Shown piece after piece: positions 1 to 9,466 of a DNA stretch of 64,000 nt. The stretch lies in NCBI GenBank assembly GCA_944548615.1, contig OX155960.1:9420799-9484798 (forward strand), in the 5' to 3' direction. The stretch comes from Micropterix aruncella (lineage: Eukaryota; Arthropoda; Insecta; Lepidoptera; Micropterigidae). Under the pieces are notes generated by a model. The model did no database searches and was not told where the DNA came from. It saw only the letters and a program-made list of their open reading frames with translations. The position numbers and the translations under genes are program-made. The number at the start of each line of letters is the position of its first letter. Within the stretch, counting starts at the first letter, position 1.

Positions 1-129
1 GCTTTCGGTCTGTAATGTCTTGTCTTGACTTGTCTGTCTATGTTTTGTCTGTCTATACATCAGAAGAAAAAAATAAAAAAGTTATTAAAAAAAATCATAA
101 AAAAAATATTGTGCTATCTGCTGGATTTC

Positions 130-482
130 CGCGCAGGAGGGACTGGGGAGGGAATGGAGAGGATAAGGGCTGAAGGGTGGGCGAGAGGAGGGGGCAGTTA
201 GGAGGGGTGAGGGGGTTGACTTGGGGTGGGGGTAGGAAGAGGGGGTAGGGGAGAGAAGAGGGAGAGAGAGAGGGAGGGGGGGTAGTTGAAGAGTAGGGGT
301 TGGGAGAGAGAAGGGGGAGATAGCGAGACAGTGTGACAATTGGGGCGGGGAGGTTGGAAGGGTGGGGGGCGGAGGTGGGTGGAGGATAGGTAGGGAAAAA
401 AGGGGGCGGATATAGGGGTTGGCGGGAGGGGGTTGAGTTGCCGGAAAAGTCTAGGGGTGACACAACCGATTTTTTTACTCAA
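130..482. repeat. G-rich purine tract ending in a dispersed repeat terminus
   Basis: About 300 bases are almost pure purine on the plus strand, with many runs of 3 to 7 G. The tract ends in AAAGTCTAGGGGTGACACAA followed by CCGATTTTTTT. The terminus GGGGTGACACAACCG recurs at 885-897 (as GGGGTGATACAACCG) and, with variations, near 10315, 33370 (inverted), 38764 (inverted) and 38975, so this is one member of a dispersed family. Open frames on the minus strand here are Pro/Ser-rich products of base composition, not genes. Confidence 0.6.
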
Positions 483-814
483 TATATATTATAAACAATT
501 TTTACAGTTTTGAATATTTTTTAAAGATTTCAATCATTTCACAACCATCTAGCGTGTCGTTGCTAAAGTAAGCTGAATTAGCGCGAAACGTTTTGTTTTC
601 TTTCTCTCACACGTCATATCACGTACGCGTCGCTCTTCGATTGTTGCTGTCCGTTTTCTCCAAGACCTTGGTGACATTCCTGATGCTAGATTAAATTAGC
701 AAGGCACCGCAACGTAATCCAATTAATCCAACAAATATTTTTTGTTTTTAAATAATAGAGAATAATAATTTTGATTGGAATATCACCGCGGCACAAAAGC
801 CACACCAATAATAT
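483..814. other. No recognisable feature
   Basis: Mixed-composition sequence between two G-rich repeat ends. I see no coding frame, repeat match inside the window or RNA gene here. Confidence 0.4.
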
Positions 815-900
815 TTAAATGGGAAAATGGGGAGGGCGTGAGAGGGAGGGGGGGGGAGGGGGGAGGGGAGGGGTGGGGGGGGGGGTGATACAACCGTATT
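815..900. repeat. Second G-rich tract of the GGTGAYACAACCG family
   Basis: A dense series of G runs (up to 11 G) is followed by GGTGATACAACCGTATTTTT. It matches the end of the tract at 130-482 and is probably a short, truncated copy of the same repeat. Confidence 0.55.
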
Positions 901-1070
901 TTTGTATATTGGCCAGGTTAGTAGAACTTATTGCCAATATTTCCCGATGGCAGCGCGCTATTATGTAAACAATCCGCATGTTTGGCGTATTCTTCTTCTT
1001 ACGATATTCTTTTTTATTTGTTAGTTCCTATACCGCCTTATCTAAAGTGCACGCCTTATCTAAAGTGCAA

Positions 1071-1671
1071 CCCTTAATTAGTCGCACGAAGAAAATTACA
1101 TAACTGGTCGTACGGGGTCTCGGGTGACCCCAAATTGTAGGAATTATTTTTAATGTATACTAAATAAATATAAAAATAAAATTATTTTATTGTTAAACTG
1201 CTTTATTTGAAATAATATATTTCCAAGAAACAATATGATAAGTCATAATTTGACAGAAAACAAATTGAATTAAAATAATTAGCAAAAAGTTAACACTATA
1301 TGCTTATGGTGATATAAATGTAAAAACTGTAATATTTTTAGAAACACTCGGATTCACTGTCATCACATTGTTGACAATATCTCTCAGAGTGATCATTGCA
1401 CACAAATTTATTGCATTCTTGCATTTTGTCGCTACTTTCCGATCGCTTTTCCGCGGACAGTTGTTGCAGCGTCCATTAGACGCATGGGGTCACCTTTTAA
1501 GAGAGCAGCGACGTGACGCGTCGCTGCTTCCGCTCTTGTTACTTGATCGCTACTAAAATGCAAACTTTGTCTTGATTTAGGAAACTAGCGGGAGCACGGG
1601 AAAATCGACAAGCGACAAGTACTTTTTTTTAAAACGCGAAAGTGTTTCGACACCATGCGACGAATTAAGGG
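1071..1671 (-). mobile_element. Internally deleted piggyBac-like element
   Basis: The ends are inverted repeats: CCCTTAATTAGTCGCA at 1071-1086 and TGCGACGAATTAAGGG at 1656-1671. The right end is followed by TTAA (1672-1675), the piggyBac target site; the left flank is GCAA, a decayed TTAA. The interior keeps only the cysteine-rich C-terminus of a transposase on the minus strand. A full piggyBac-like element would be about 2.5 kb, so this 601-bp copy is a deletion derivative. Just left of it, the string CTTATCTAAAGTGCA is duplicated in tandem (1040-1070). Confidence 0.7.
1338..1490 (-). pseudogene. piggyBac transposase C-terminal cysteine-rich domain, fragment
   Basis: Read on the minus strand, the frame gives NGRCNNCPRKSDRKVATKC, then after a one-base frameshift ECNKFVCNDHSERYCQQC, then an acidic tail ending ECF and a stop at 1338-1340. 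The paired cysteines (CxxC, CxxxxC, CxxC) match the RING/PHD-like zinc domain at the end of piggyBac-family transposases, which helps bind the transposon ends. The catalytic DDD region is absent. The fragment lies inside the terminal repeats of the 1071-1671 element and is not functional as a transposase. Confidence 0.65.
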
Positions 1672-1907
1672 TTAATAGAAACCTCCTCCTCGCTTCAGAG
1701 TAGATGAGAGAGTCGCCTACAAAATGTAGCCATATCTGCTATCGTGTTGAGTTACTACAATTTTGTTGGCTGCAATTCCAGAGCAACGGTGTAGTGGATT
1801 TCCGGAGCTATTTTTTAATATTCCGGAGCAGAAATTTTCTTCTTTTATGTGGAAGGCACATAAAAAAGAAAACGTAGAATAAAACATATATAAAAAGAAT
1901 CTTTCTT

Positions 1908-2216
1908 TTGCAAAAGAGAGCACTGCACAGCATGTATCAGGTAACGACTAGGACCTCATGCAAAGAATATTTCAGCAAGGCAAGGGTAATGACTATGTAT
2001 TCGGCGTTCATATACCAGTGTTTAATGTATGCTAGACAGCACCTCGCAGAAATTGCAATTAATTCAGACATTCACTCGCATCATACCCGCGGTAGCTCCC
2101 TTTTATTCGTACCCCGAATACGACTGGCAAAAGTACAGAAAAGCTTATTGTATCTTAGCATTAAATTTTATAATCTACTCCCTACAAAATTTAAACAGCT
2201 GGAGGACATAAAATAA
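1908..2216 (+). pseudogene. Non-LTR retrotransposon reverse transcriptase C-terminal fragment
   Basis: An open frame of 102 codons matches the extreme C-terminus typical of CR1/Jockey-group reverse transcriptase ORFs. Visible elements are a TSCKEYF segment, the hydrophobic stretch AFIYQCLMYARQHL, the IHSHHTR motif, RIRLAKVQKS, and the final FYNLLP. The polymerase, endonuclease and ORF1 parts are missing, so this is a 5'-truncated copy. About 450 bases of AT-rich 3' UTR follow, ending near 2672 in a short TGTAA tandem tail. The start is arbitrary: coding similarity probably begins at the truncation point and has no native initiator. Confidence 0.6.
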
Positions 2217-2675
2217 AAAAAAAACATCAAGGAGATGCTGATAGGCCACCCTTTCTATAATCTGGCCGAATTTGAGGGCCATGATTTTTAAAATGTTGTG
2301 CCCATTTGAATTACTTAAAAAAGTAGAGCCTTATTGTCTGATTATTTTATATGGTCTTATATATGTACTTTTGGTTTAAAATGCATAACGTAGATTTCAT
2401 TTGATTATTTAACATTTTACTGACAATTTGAATGTTACGATGAATAATCTTACTAAGTATCTTTTCAAATTACTAACTACTTCAAATATTAGGCTTTTAT
2501 TTTGATTATTTATATTTATAGTTTGACAATCTAGTAGTTAATTCTTGACTACCTGTGTATGTTCAGTAAAGAGTAGTAACGAGACTTACTACCTAGCACA
2601 ATTATTTTGACACGTCCAAGAGCGGTCTTTAGCCGTCAATTGAACACGACGAAAATGTAATGTAATGTAATGTAT
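2217..2675 (+). other. 3' UTR and TGTAA tail of the LINE fragment
   Basis: AT-rich non-coding sequence follows the LINE stop codon and ends in ATGTAATGTAATGTAATGTA (2656-2675), a simple tandem tail of the kind left by CR1-group elements instead of poly(A). Confidence 0.45.
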
Positions 2676-2850
2676 ATATTCTCTCGCAAATGTTGCACCT
2701 AAAATTTTTACATCATTTCTGACAAAAAAAATTCGCCTCCAAAACGCTAACTATGAAAATTTAAAATTATAGCGCGTACCAATAATTAATAAAAACAATT
2801 AGGTTTGAATAAAAAAACCGAATAAATACAATTTAAAAAATCGATTGTCT

Positions 2851-3005
2851 CTAAGACTTTCTCTGAACGCAGACAAGTACTGATTTTTTTAAAATATAAA
2901 TTTCGTAAATAAAATCAATGAGCGCCCTCTCTCGGTTGACGGACGAACCAGGTTGGGTTTCGATGCAGCCGCCTCGGGCGGCGCGGTTCGTTCCTAGGCT
3001 AAGGG
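2851..3005 (-). repeat. Dispersed repeat, partner of 10147-10335
   Basis: The reverse complement shares long blocks with 10190-10330, including CCCAACCTGGTTCGTCCG against CCCAACCGGGTTCGTCCG, the segment around GATTTTATTAATGAAAG, and ATCAGT followed by CTTGTCTGC or CTACTTGCCGGG. In the partner the block leads into the GGGGTGACAC terminus, so both belong to the family seen at 130-482. No coding content is evident. Confidence 0.5.
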
Positions 3006-3189
3006 AGGATTGGGAAAAGAATATATAGCAAATTTTAAAATTATTAGTGTATCTTGGACATATCATAATCCAACCCATTTTTTTTGTATATTTCCATGTC
3101 CAAATCCATTACAATGAGAATTCGCCCCAACAAGGCATATGTCTACTTAATTTAAAATTTCTAAGTCCAACACATCAAGATTGAAATAT

Positions 3190-3575
3190 TAATGCGCCCA
3201 CCAGGGAGGCGCATCAGTCGACTACAACCTTTTCAACTCTTGCCATGAACAAATGATGCCTGCTTGCCAAATTTTAGCTAAATCGGATTAAGCACTTGGG
3301 CGTTATCTTGTAGGAACACACACACACACACACAGACACATACACATGACACACACATAGACTCACAGACAGACCTCACTCTAGAAATGGTCTTCATACT
3401 CTTAAGCGTTTTTGATTACCGTTTAGAAATACACAGACACACAGACAGACTTTCATATGGGAATGATCCTAAGGGGCTCGAATTGGATATTTCCGTCTTT
3501 ACCTCGAAAAAAAAAATCGCGTTTAAAATGCTTTTCCTCCTCGTCGGTTGGTGGGCATGACAAAGTTAAATATCA
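3190..3575 (-). repeat. SINE-like dispersed repeat with CA microsatellite
   Basis: Contains the blocks CAACTCTTGCCATGAACAAATGATGCCTGC, a CACACA microsatellite (3317-3334), further ACACAGACA motifs, GATATTTCCGTCTTTACC and CGTCGGTTGGTGGGC. Related blocks recur at 33225-33345, 13105-13320, 43336-43449 and 49615-50180 in both orientations. I cannot assign a named family or find a clear promoter box. Confidence 0.5.
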
Positions 3576-4282
3576 GTGATAAATGGTAATAAGTATTCTA
3601 AAATTTTTTGACAAACGGATCTGGTGCTGACAACGACTATGGATACATCTTTTATTTATTTATTAATTTATTTATTTTTAGGAAAACCAACAGCTAATTA
3701 TAATTTAACAAAAAGACGAAGTAGTATAACAGAAAACCAATTAAAGGTTTTCACGTTTAACTAACGTTGTAGAAACATATGTGATCTTTCAATTATAGCT
3801 ATCGGTAAAAAATATATCAAAAAATATTCAAAAATTAGTGCTAAAGAATTCACTGCTCAGCCGCTGCCTAGCTGAGTTAATACTCGTACAGAATAGATCA
3901 AAGTGAAATCGTTTAATCAAATCATTGAAATTGTCACTTGTTCGCTACAGAAATGAATTTTGCCTATAGTTGGTACCAGCATAAGGAGGTATAGAGTAGG
4001 GGCTCATTTTAGGAGATATTGAGTTTGTAGTTTCTCTCGGTTATTCACTTATCTGTTTATAGAAATTCATCATTAAAATTCGTCGAGGCGTGTCGGTACC
4101 ATAGTCAAAGCAAATTGGTTTATACGATAGTAATCTCCAGAGGTATGCAGCGGAAGAGACAACAAGGCTATATTTTTCGGTTTTCTATAAAAACTGCTGT
4201 GTATTTCCCGGCGCGAAGCTCGCCCGTTTTAATCGAATCTTTATGAAAAGCCATTTTAATTTTTCTTATCTGTTGTTTCTGC
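3576..4282. other. No recognisable feature
   Basis: AT-rich sequence without a supported gene. A (TTTA)n stretch at 3648-3680 looks like a degraded retroposon tail. Confidence 0.4.
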
Positions 4283-4570
4283 AGCCGGAAAGCGCGCGCA
4301 CGCCCGCCCGCACGGACAAAGGCTTCGCGGGCTTTGAGTTATTTACCAATCTGGGGCGAACAAACACACACATCCGGCTTTATGATGCATTCGTTCGGAG
4401 CGCGGCGCGCTGTGACCAAATCAAAACCGCACTAAAATGGATATGCACCGGTCCTTTTATTCCAGCTGCGGTTTTGCATTTGCCATTTAAAATGCATATC
4501 TATGAATAACCAGCGCAGCCACGAACATTCCGCTGAATCCAATGCATATACAAAACGAAATATAAGTGAT
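4283..4570 (+). repeat. ~390-bp dispersed repeat, copy 1
   Basis: Starts AAGCGCGCGCACGCCCGCCC and contains TTTGAGTTATTTACCAATCT, GGCTTTATGATGCATTCGTT and GGATATGCACCGGTCC. The same order of blocks occurs at 4709-5100 and 7852-8240, all in direct orientation. This copy is the shortest and lacks the last ~110 bases. The open frame across it also appears in the other copies but with substitutions in every block, so I treat it as non-coding. Confidence 0.7.
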
Positions 4571-4658
4571 GTACTACAGTTTTTAAGTCAATTTACAAGC
4601 GATATATTCCTACCACCATTGATTATATCGGGGTATTAGGTTGCTCAATGCCACGACT

Positions 4659-4709
4659 AGAGCTGTCGACTACAACGGGCGAACCACCACCTGAGGAAGT
4701 TTTAACGAA
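4659..4709 (+). mobile_element. 5' end of the 664-bp family fused to another repeat
   Basis: The first ~50 bases of the 664-bp family (AGAGCTGTCGACTACAACGG to GGAAGTTTTAACG) are present and then the sequence passes directly into the start of the ~390-bp repeat (AAGCGCGCGCACGCCCGCCC). The two other copies of the ~390-bp repeat lack this leader. Confidence 0.6.
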
Positions 4710-5100
4710 GAAAAGCGCGCGCACGCCCGCCCGTACGGACAAAGGCTTTGCGGGGTTTGAGTTATTTACCAATCTGGGGCAACCAAACACACACCCGGCT
4801 TTATGATGCATTCGTTCGTTGCGGGGTGCGCTGCGGCCGAATCAAAACCGCACTAAAACGGATATGCACGGGTCCTTTTATTCCCGCTGCGGTTTCGCAT
4901 TTGCCATGTAAACTGCATATCTATGCATGGGTAGCGCATCCACTGACATCCCGCTGAATCCAATGCATATATAAACCGCAATATCGCTTTAGGATTCTAT
5001 AATCTCGATTTAACCATGAGAAAATACTTTTTAAATTTTTCATGGAATAAACTAAATTTGAGTCTAGACAGCCGTGTTTGAACTGTAGTTTTTCCGTAAT
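4709..5100 (+). repeat. ~390-bp dispersed repeat, copy 2
   Basis: Matches copy 1 and copy 3 block by block and continues through CCGCAATATCGCTTTAGGAT and CATGAGAAAATACTTT to GTGTTTGAACTGTAG, followed by AT-rich sequence. The 3' AT-rich end would fit a retroposon, but no target duplication is clear. Confidence 0.7.
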
Positions 5101-5542
5101 AATAGTTACAATAGAACGCCTATTTGTTGAAACACTTTGGTGAGCTTATTACGATGAAGTTAATAGTCAATAATCAATAGTTTTTATTTATACAAAATTG
5201 CAAATATAGTTGGATTTGTCATAATAATATAGTTTTACAAATTAAATAACCAAAATAAGTTAGAAACATGTAATCGCAAAATATCAAATTAATCGATAAA
5301 AATATTTAATAAAAATGATACTAATAATATCTAAAGTTAGAGAAAATAAAATATGAATGCTCAATTATCACATGTGTAATACTTTAATAATTATGATGAA
5401 TATTTACCTATTATCAATTTATTATTACTAAATTTACTAATATGATTTAATATAAGAATAATATATATAACTTAGAGAAGCTAATATGGTTTTTCATAAT
5501 AAGTATAAAAATTAATATATTTTTATATTATTTCAAGGCCAT

Positions 5543-5881
5543 CTACCATATAAATAGCATGTATTCAATTCTATATTGGAAAATTTTTGGTTCTAAATGT
5601 CGTATTGACGTTGGAAGTTTATTAAAAAAACTATAAGCCAAATACACAAATGGCGTTTGTAATTTAAACGGGCGGACTTTGGGAATGGCTTTGTTGGCTT
5701 TGCTCCGAGTGTCGCGATAATGTACGTGCATGTTAAGCGTACACTTGTGCATGTTGTTTCTAGCATACACTAAATAATTGATAATATACTCTGATGCCGC
5801 AATAAGTACTTTACTATAGATTATATAGCGTATTAGATTGCTCAATAAATAAAATACAAACGGAGCTGCCATGGAATTCAC
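5543..5881 (-). pseudogene. Non-LTR reverse transcriptase C-terminal fragment
   Basis: 112 codons on the minus strand match the C-terminus of CR1-type reverse transcriptases: SEYIINYLVYARNN, HVHYRDTRSKANK, IPKVRPFKLQTPFVYLAYSF and FFNKLPTSIRHL. The polymerase core is missing, as expected for a 5'-truncated insertion. The stretch to the left (5100-5540) is very AT-rich and is probably its 3' UTR. The upstream edge is set only by the open frame. Confidence 0.55.
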
Positions 5882-6286
5882 CGACCGGAGTCGGGCCCAT
5901 CATAATACTATTTTTTACACTTCTGGTGAGTAAGAAGTGAATTCCGGACTAACGACCGGCTGTGGTAGGTTTAGGACAGCTGTCTTGCCACATATGAGCG
6001 TTCACCTTAACACTCCTCCTTTGAAGCAATAGAATTTGAGATGCGCAAATCGCGGTTTTAGATATTTTTTTCTAGGAAAGAGTGGATTATTTTTCTAGAA
6101 AGACCAAGATATTTAAAGAGGTGAAATAGGGATTTAGCTGGCAGGCCATGAGCGCCAACTTACACCGCGTGAAGGTGAACAGTGAATCCTTTCCGGGTGA
6201 CGGCATTTGCGAGATCATGGTATTTATTTAATTTGTACTCGTGGTCTTTTGGGATATTTGATTCCCACGGAACAGTTAATTTTATA

Positions 6287-6384
6287 ATAGGCCCTATTAT
6301 CTCCCTATATAATAGGCCTAGCTAATAGGCCCTAGCTAATAGGCCCTATCTAATAGGCCCCCTAGCTAATAGGCCCTATTAGCA
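6287..6384. repeat. Short tandem repeat TAATAGGCCCTAGC
   Basis: About six imperfect units of 10-16 bases, each containing TAATAGGCC, interrupt the LINE remnant. They end at the palindrome at 6385-6419. Confidence 0.75.
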
Positions 6385-6419
6385 TCTATCTCGCAAGGTG
6401 GCCCACCTTGCGAGATAGA
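6385..6419. repeat. Perfect 17-bp palindrome with a one-base centre
   Basis: TCTATCTCGCAAGGTGG (6385-6401), a single C, then CCACCTTGCGAGATAGA (6403-6419), its exact reverse complement. Confidence 0.85.
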
Positions 6420-7263
6420 AAGTAGAGAGTTATATCTGGACGGAGGGCTGTGCATCCGAGGCTTTCAGGGAATTTATACTGCTTAGAGACCGAATCGACC
6501 TACAGAATCCAATCCGAAGCTTTCTCATTGAGGAAGGTTTTGTAGTTAAATGTTTTAGGCCTTTAGAGCCATCCCGCACAAACTATATTGAGGGTTTGGA
6601 GGCTACTGTCAAACCCTTGTTGGCACGAGCCATTGAGAGGCTAATTACCTCGCGAATAACAGCGAGAACTTTGTCATGGCGGTAAGTGTACCGTCCTCGA
6701 TCTAAGGCAACCTCGCAGCCAGCCAGAATATGTCTACTAGCTGAGCAAGGGGTATTGCTACAAATGGGACATGAACTATCCTCGGCATAGCTCCAACGAG
6801 CGAGGTTACTGGGATCTGAAAGTGTATGCTGAAAGGCATTCAAATAAAATGTCAGCATCTCTGGCGTCCAGTCATAGAGCATTACCTTCCAGTGCGTTGG
6901 AGGCGGAATGCAAAAGTCCCCAATTGTTGTCCAATCATTCTGGCATTGCAGGCCAATAGCATGCGCCATACTATTGCTGTTGTAATCTCCCCGCAAGAGA
7001 GACTTCTTCAAGTCCACGTCGCTCGTGGTTGTACTGCCATGCCCCAGACCACTACCATTCTGGCTGATTCCAGTACGGAACTTTTTGTGGACTATTTTTT
7101 TTAAAAAATATATTTATTGGAATTATTAAATTAACCATTTTATAATAAATATAATATTAAAAGAAATGGCAAAAACTTTCCTCTTTCATTCACTGGCTAG
7201 TGCTGCCCAACTGGGATATACCCGTTCCAGGGCAAGCAATTTGTATTTTTACATTTAAAACGA

Positions 7264-7449
7264 GGGTCGTTGAACCAACCAAACACAATAATAATAATAA
7301 TAATTTTAAAATATAATATAATAATAATAAATAAATATAATAATAAAATTTACAATATTATATAGGAAATAGAAATACTAAATACATAAGAATACACATA
7401 TACACACATACATACATATATACACAATATATGTTAAGTCAACTTCAAA
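7264..7449 (-). repeat. AAT- and CATA-rich LINE 3' UTR and tail
   Basis: Simple sequence (AATAATAATAAT, ACACATACATACATATATAC) downstream of the LINE stop on the minus strand. It resembles the CATA-rich stretches at 55015-55105 and 32735-32840. Confidence 0.4.
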
Positions 7450-7626
7450 TTATTCTACTACGTCGATCATGTCATGGATAGATAAACGCTCTTTTTGCAC
7501 CAGCCATTTATTTATTTTGCTTTTAAACACATGACAATTGGGGCTGGTTTTAATGTCACTGCTTAATTTATTATAGAGTCTTGTAGCTATGAAAGAGTAG
7601 TGTCGCTGTCCGAAAGTCGTCTTCAT
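7450..7626 (-). pseudogene. Non-LTR reverse transcriptase C-terminal fragment, 58 codons
   Basis: A short open frame on the minus strand runs from ATG at 7626 to TAA at 7450-7452. It encodes FGQRHYSFIATRLYNKLSSD followed by IKTSPNCHVFKSKINKWL and a charged tail. The RLYNKLSSDIK...FKSKI pattern is the usual end of CR1-group reverse transcriptases. The 3' side (7280-7449) carries CATA-rich and AAT-rich simple sequence, like the 3' UTR of the larger LINE near 55 kb, with which it may share a family. Confidence 0.6.
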
Positions 7627-7726
7627 ACTATACTACGATTTGAAAAATGGGATTTTACTACGTAACCCAATGTGCAGATGACAGTCACAATTTATCAAAC
7701 TCTCTTTTTATATTCAATATGGCAGC

Positions 7727-7851
7727 GTTCGAGGTATAACAGTATGGGTGCGTACTTTAAGTGGCACTCTAAACAAGTCTATATGGTATAAAATAATGAT
7801 ATAATAAAAAAAACATTTTGAAATCATAGCTCTCATTATTTTATTATTATT
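7727..7851. repeat. Weak dispersed repeat, partner of 35742-35860
   Basis: ATATGGCAGCGTTCGAGGT...ACAGTATG and AATCATAGCTCTCATTATTT align with ATATGGCGGCGTTCGTGTTA and AATCATAGCTCTTTGTTATA at 35742-35850. The right end abuts copy 3 of the ~390-bp repeat. Confidence 0.4.
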
Positions 7852-8240
7852 GAGCGCGCGCACGCTTGCCTGCGCGAACGAAGGCTTTGGGGACTTTGAG
7901 TTATTTACCAATCTGGGGCGACCAAACACACACCCTGCTTTATGATGCATTCGTTTGGTGCGCGGCGCGCTGCGACCGAATCAAAACCGCACTAAAACGG
8001 ATATGCACGGGTCCTTTTATTCTCGCTGCGGTTTCATATTTGCCATGTAAAATGCATATCTATGCATGGGCAGCAAAGCCACTGACATCCCGCTGAATTA
8101 ATAGCATATATAAACCGCGATATCGCTTTACGATTCTATACTATTAAAATTTCCATGAGAAAATATTTTGTGAATTTTCCATGGAAAAATACTGAAATTC
8201 AGGCGGGCCAGTTGTGTTCGAGTCGTATTGTTTGAATAAT
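7852..8240 (+). repeat. ~390-bp dispersed repeat, copy 3
   Basis: Same block order as copies 1 and 2, from AGCGCGCGCACGCTTGCCTG to GTTGTGTTCGAGTCGTATTG, followed by an AAT-rich tail. Identity to copy 2 extends over its whole length, with scattered substitutions. Confidence 0.7.
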
Positions 8241-8534
8241 AATAAAAATAATAATTTAATTCGATAACCCTAAACATGTTTGTTGTACACTGTAACAAAA
8301 AAAATATGCATGTATATAAATGACGAAATTATTTTTGACATAATATTAGCCGTTTAATCGGCACCGGCTTAGCAGGGTGCACATCAGTTTCCTTACCCAA
8401 AACCTTTGTTATTTTAATAAGGTCCAAGCGCATATCAGAAATCTTTGACAGAAACAATTCAAAAAATTTATAGTTAATAGCTTAGTCAAAAATCCAGTGT
8501 ATGACTTAGGACATTCGGTTAATGCTGACTAAAT

Positions 8535-8720
8535 ATTAAAAGAAAAGAATAGAATAGAATAACTTTATTGTGCTATAAAAACATAACTTAATGAATATTA
8601 CGCTGGTTTTATAAAAAAGACAATTTATGCACAAATGGCGGACTTATCGCTATAGCGATATCTTACAGTCAACCATTGTCAAACGTTAGTCAAACAAATC
8701 TTACAGTCAAAAGAGTATCA
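8535..8720 (-). repeat. 3' end of a LINE (GGCGGA..TTACAGTCAACC family)
   Basis: On the plus strand: an AGAAT tandem (8538-8562), CTTTATTGTGCTATAAAAAC, AAATGGCGGACTTATCGC and TCTTACAGTCAACC. Read on the minus strand this is an AATAAAG signal and an ATTCT tail. The same blocks (TTTATTGCACATTAAAC, AAAGGCGGAATTATTGCC, TCTTACAGCCAACC) occur at 49794-49920. Confidence 0.5.
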
Positions 8721-8896
8721 CTATGTAAAAGAAAGGAATATTCCGGATTGCTGACATTTGCCAAAGAGCGTATTTTTATCAACGAAGGCTATATTGCTGT
8801 ATTTGACCATTAATTTGGTTATAGATATGTTTAGTATACGATTATCTATTTTCATGGCATCACAGTATTACTTTGATAATTAAGGTTATAGACATT

Positions 8897-9203
8897 GGAC
8901 CCGATTGCGTTTTTTTGTGAACTAAAACTGAAATTAGTTCAAGCGAACGAGATAGAGCAATACGTTAGAGTGGAATATGAAACGAACGATCGTCGATAAA
9001 ACTACCTGTCGAACTTATACTCGTTCGAATAAATTTGAACACATTTCATGCGGTGTTAGATTCAGATGCTATATCTTTAGTGAGTAGTTCTAATACGAAA
9101 AAGTGACAACCGTTCATTTCTCAGTTCGCTCTAGCGTATTGCCCTGTCTTGCTCACACACACTAATTTCCGATTTTAGTTCACGAAGAAACGCAATCGAG
9201 CCC
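8897..9203 (+). mobile_element. MITE with GGGCTCGATTGCG ends, copy 1
   Basis: Left end GGACCCGATTGCGTTTTTTT and right end AAACGCAATCGAGCCC are inverted repeats extending into GTGAACTAAAA. The 3-bp string ATT flanks both sides (8894-8896 and 9204-9206). A second copy in opposite orientation lies at 45895-46193 with TAA on both sides. A 3-bp target duplication and length of ~300 bp fit a PIF/Harbinger-type non-autonomous element. Confidence 0.75.
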
Positions 9204-9466
9204 ATTGTACTCTTTATTTATTTAGAAATTTTAATTACTTTTAATTATTTTAAATTACTTAAATTAATTTATATACCCACCACTACCACGATAGTTAATT
9301 TTCCTTAATCACTAAGAATGTTAGACCTAATGACGCATCCAAGTGCAGGAATGCCAACTACTGGAGTAGAATATATTGTCAGGCAGTTTTATGCAATTTA
9401 GAGCGAGGAAACTATGTTTATAAGAAATAAATGCTGGTGGCTGCAATATAATAATAATTCAATATA

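Larger units (their letters stand above)
5990..7050 (-). pseudogene. Remnant of a restriction-like-endonuclease type non-LTR retrotransposon
   Basis: The best part is an open frame at 6583-7017 with a zinc-finger-like CPICSNTPCSASRHILAGC and then RYTYRHDKVLAVI. Downstream on the same strand, in shifted frames, follow FVRDGSKGLKHL and SDAQPSVQI (6440-6570). Near the end lies VHLHAV, a stop, VGAHGLPAKSLFHL and LGLSRKIIHSFLEK (6010-6230). A C-terminal zinc finger before a RHD-type motif and a nuclease-like tail is the layout of LINEs with a restriction-like endonuclease (R2, R4 and NeSL groups). Stops and frameshifts show it is dead. The tail is repeated at 33734-33990. Family assignment is inference from motif order. 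Confidence 0.5.

Noticed and set aside
85..482. Open frames of 84-122 codons on the minus strand
   Set aside because: Pro/Ser/Leu-rich translation in all three frames of a G-rich low-complexity tract; no domain and no conservation.
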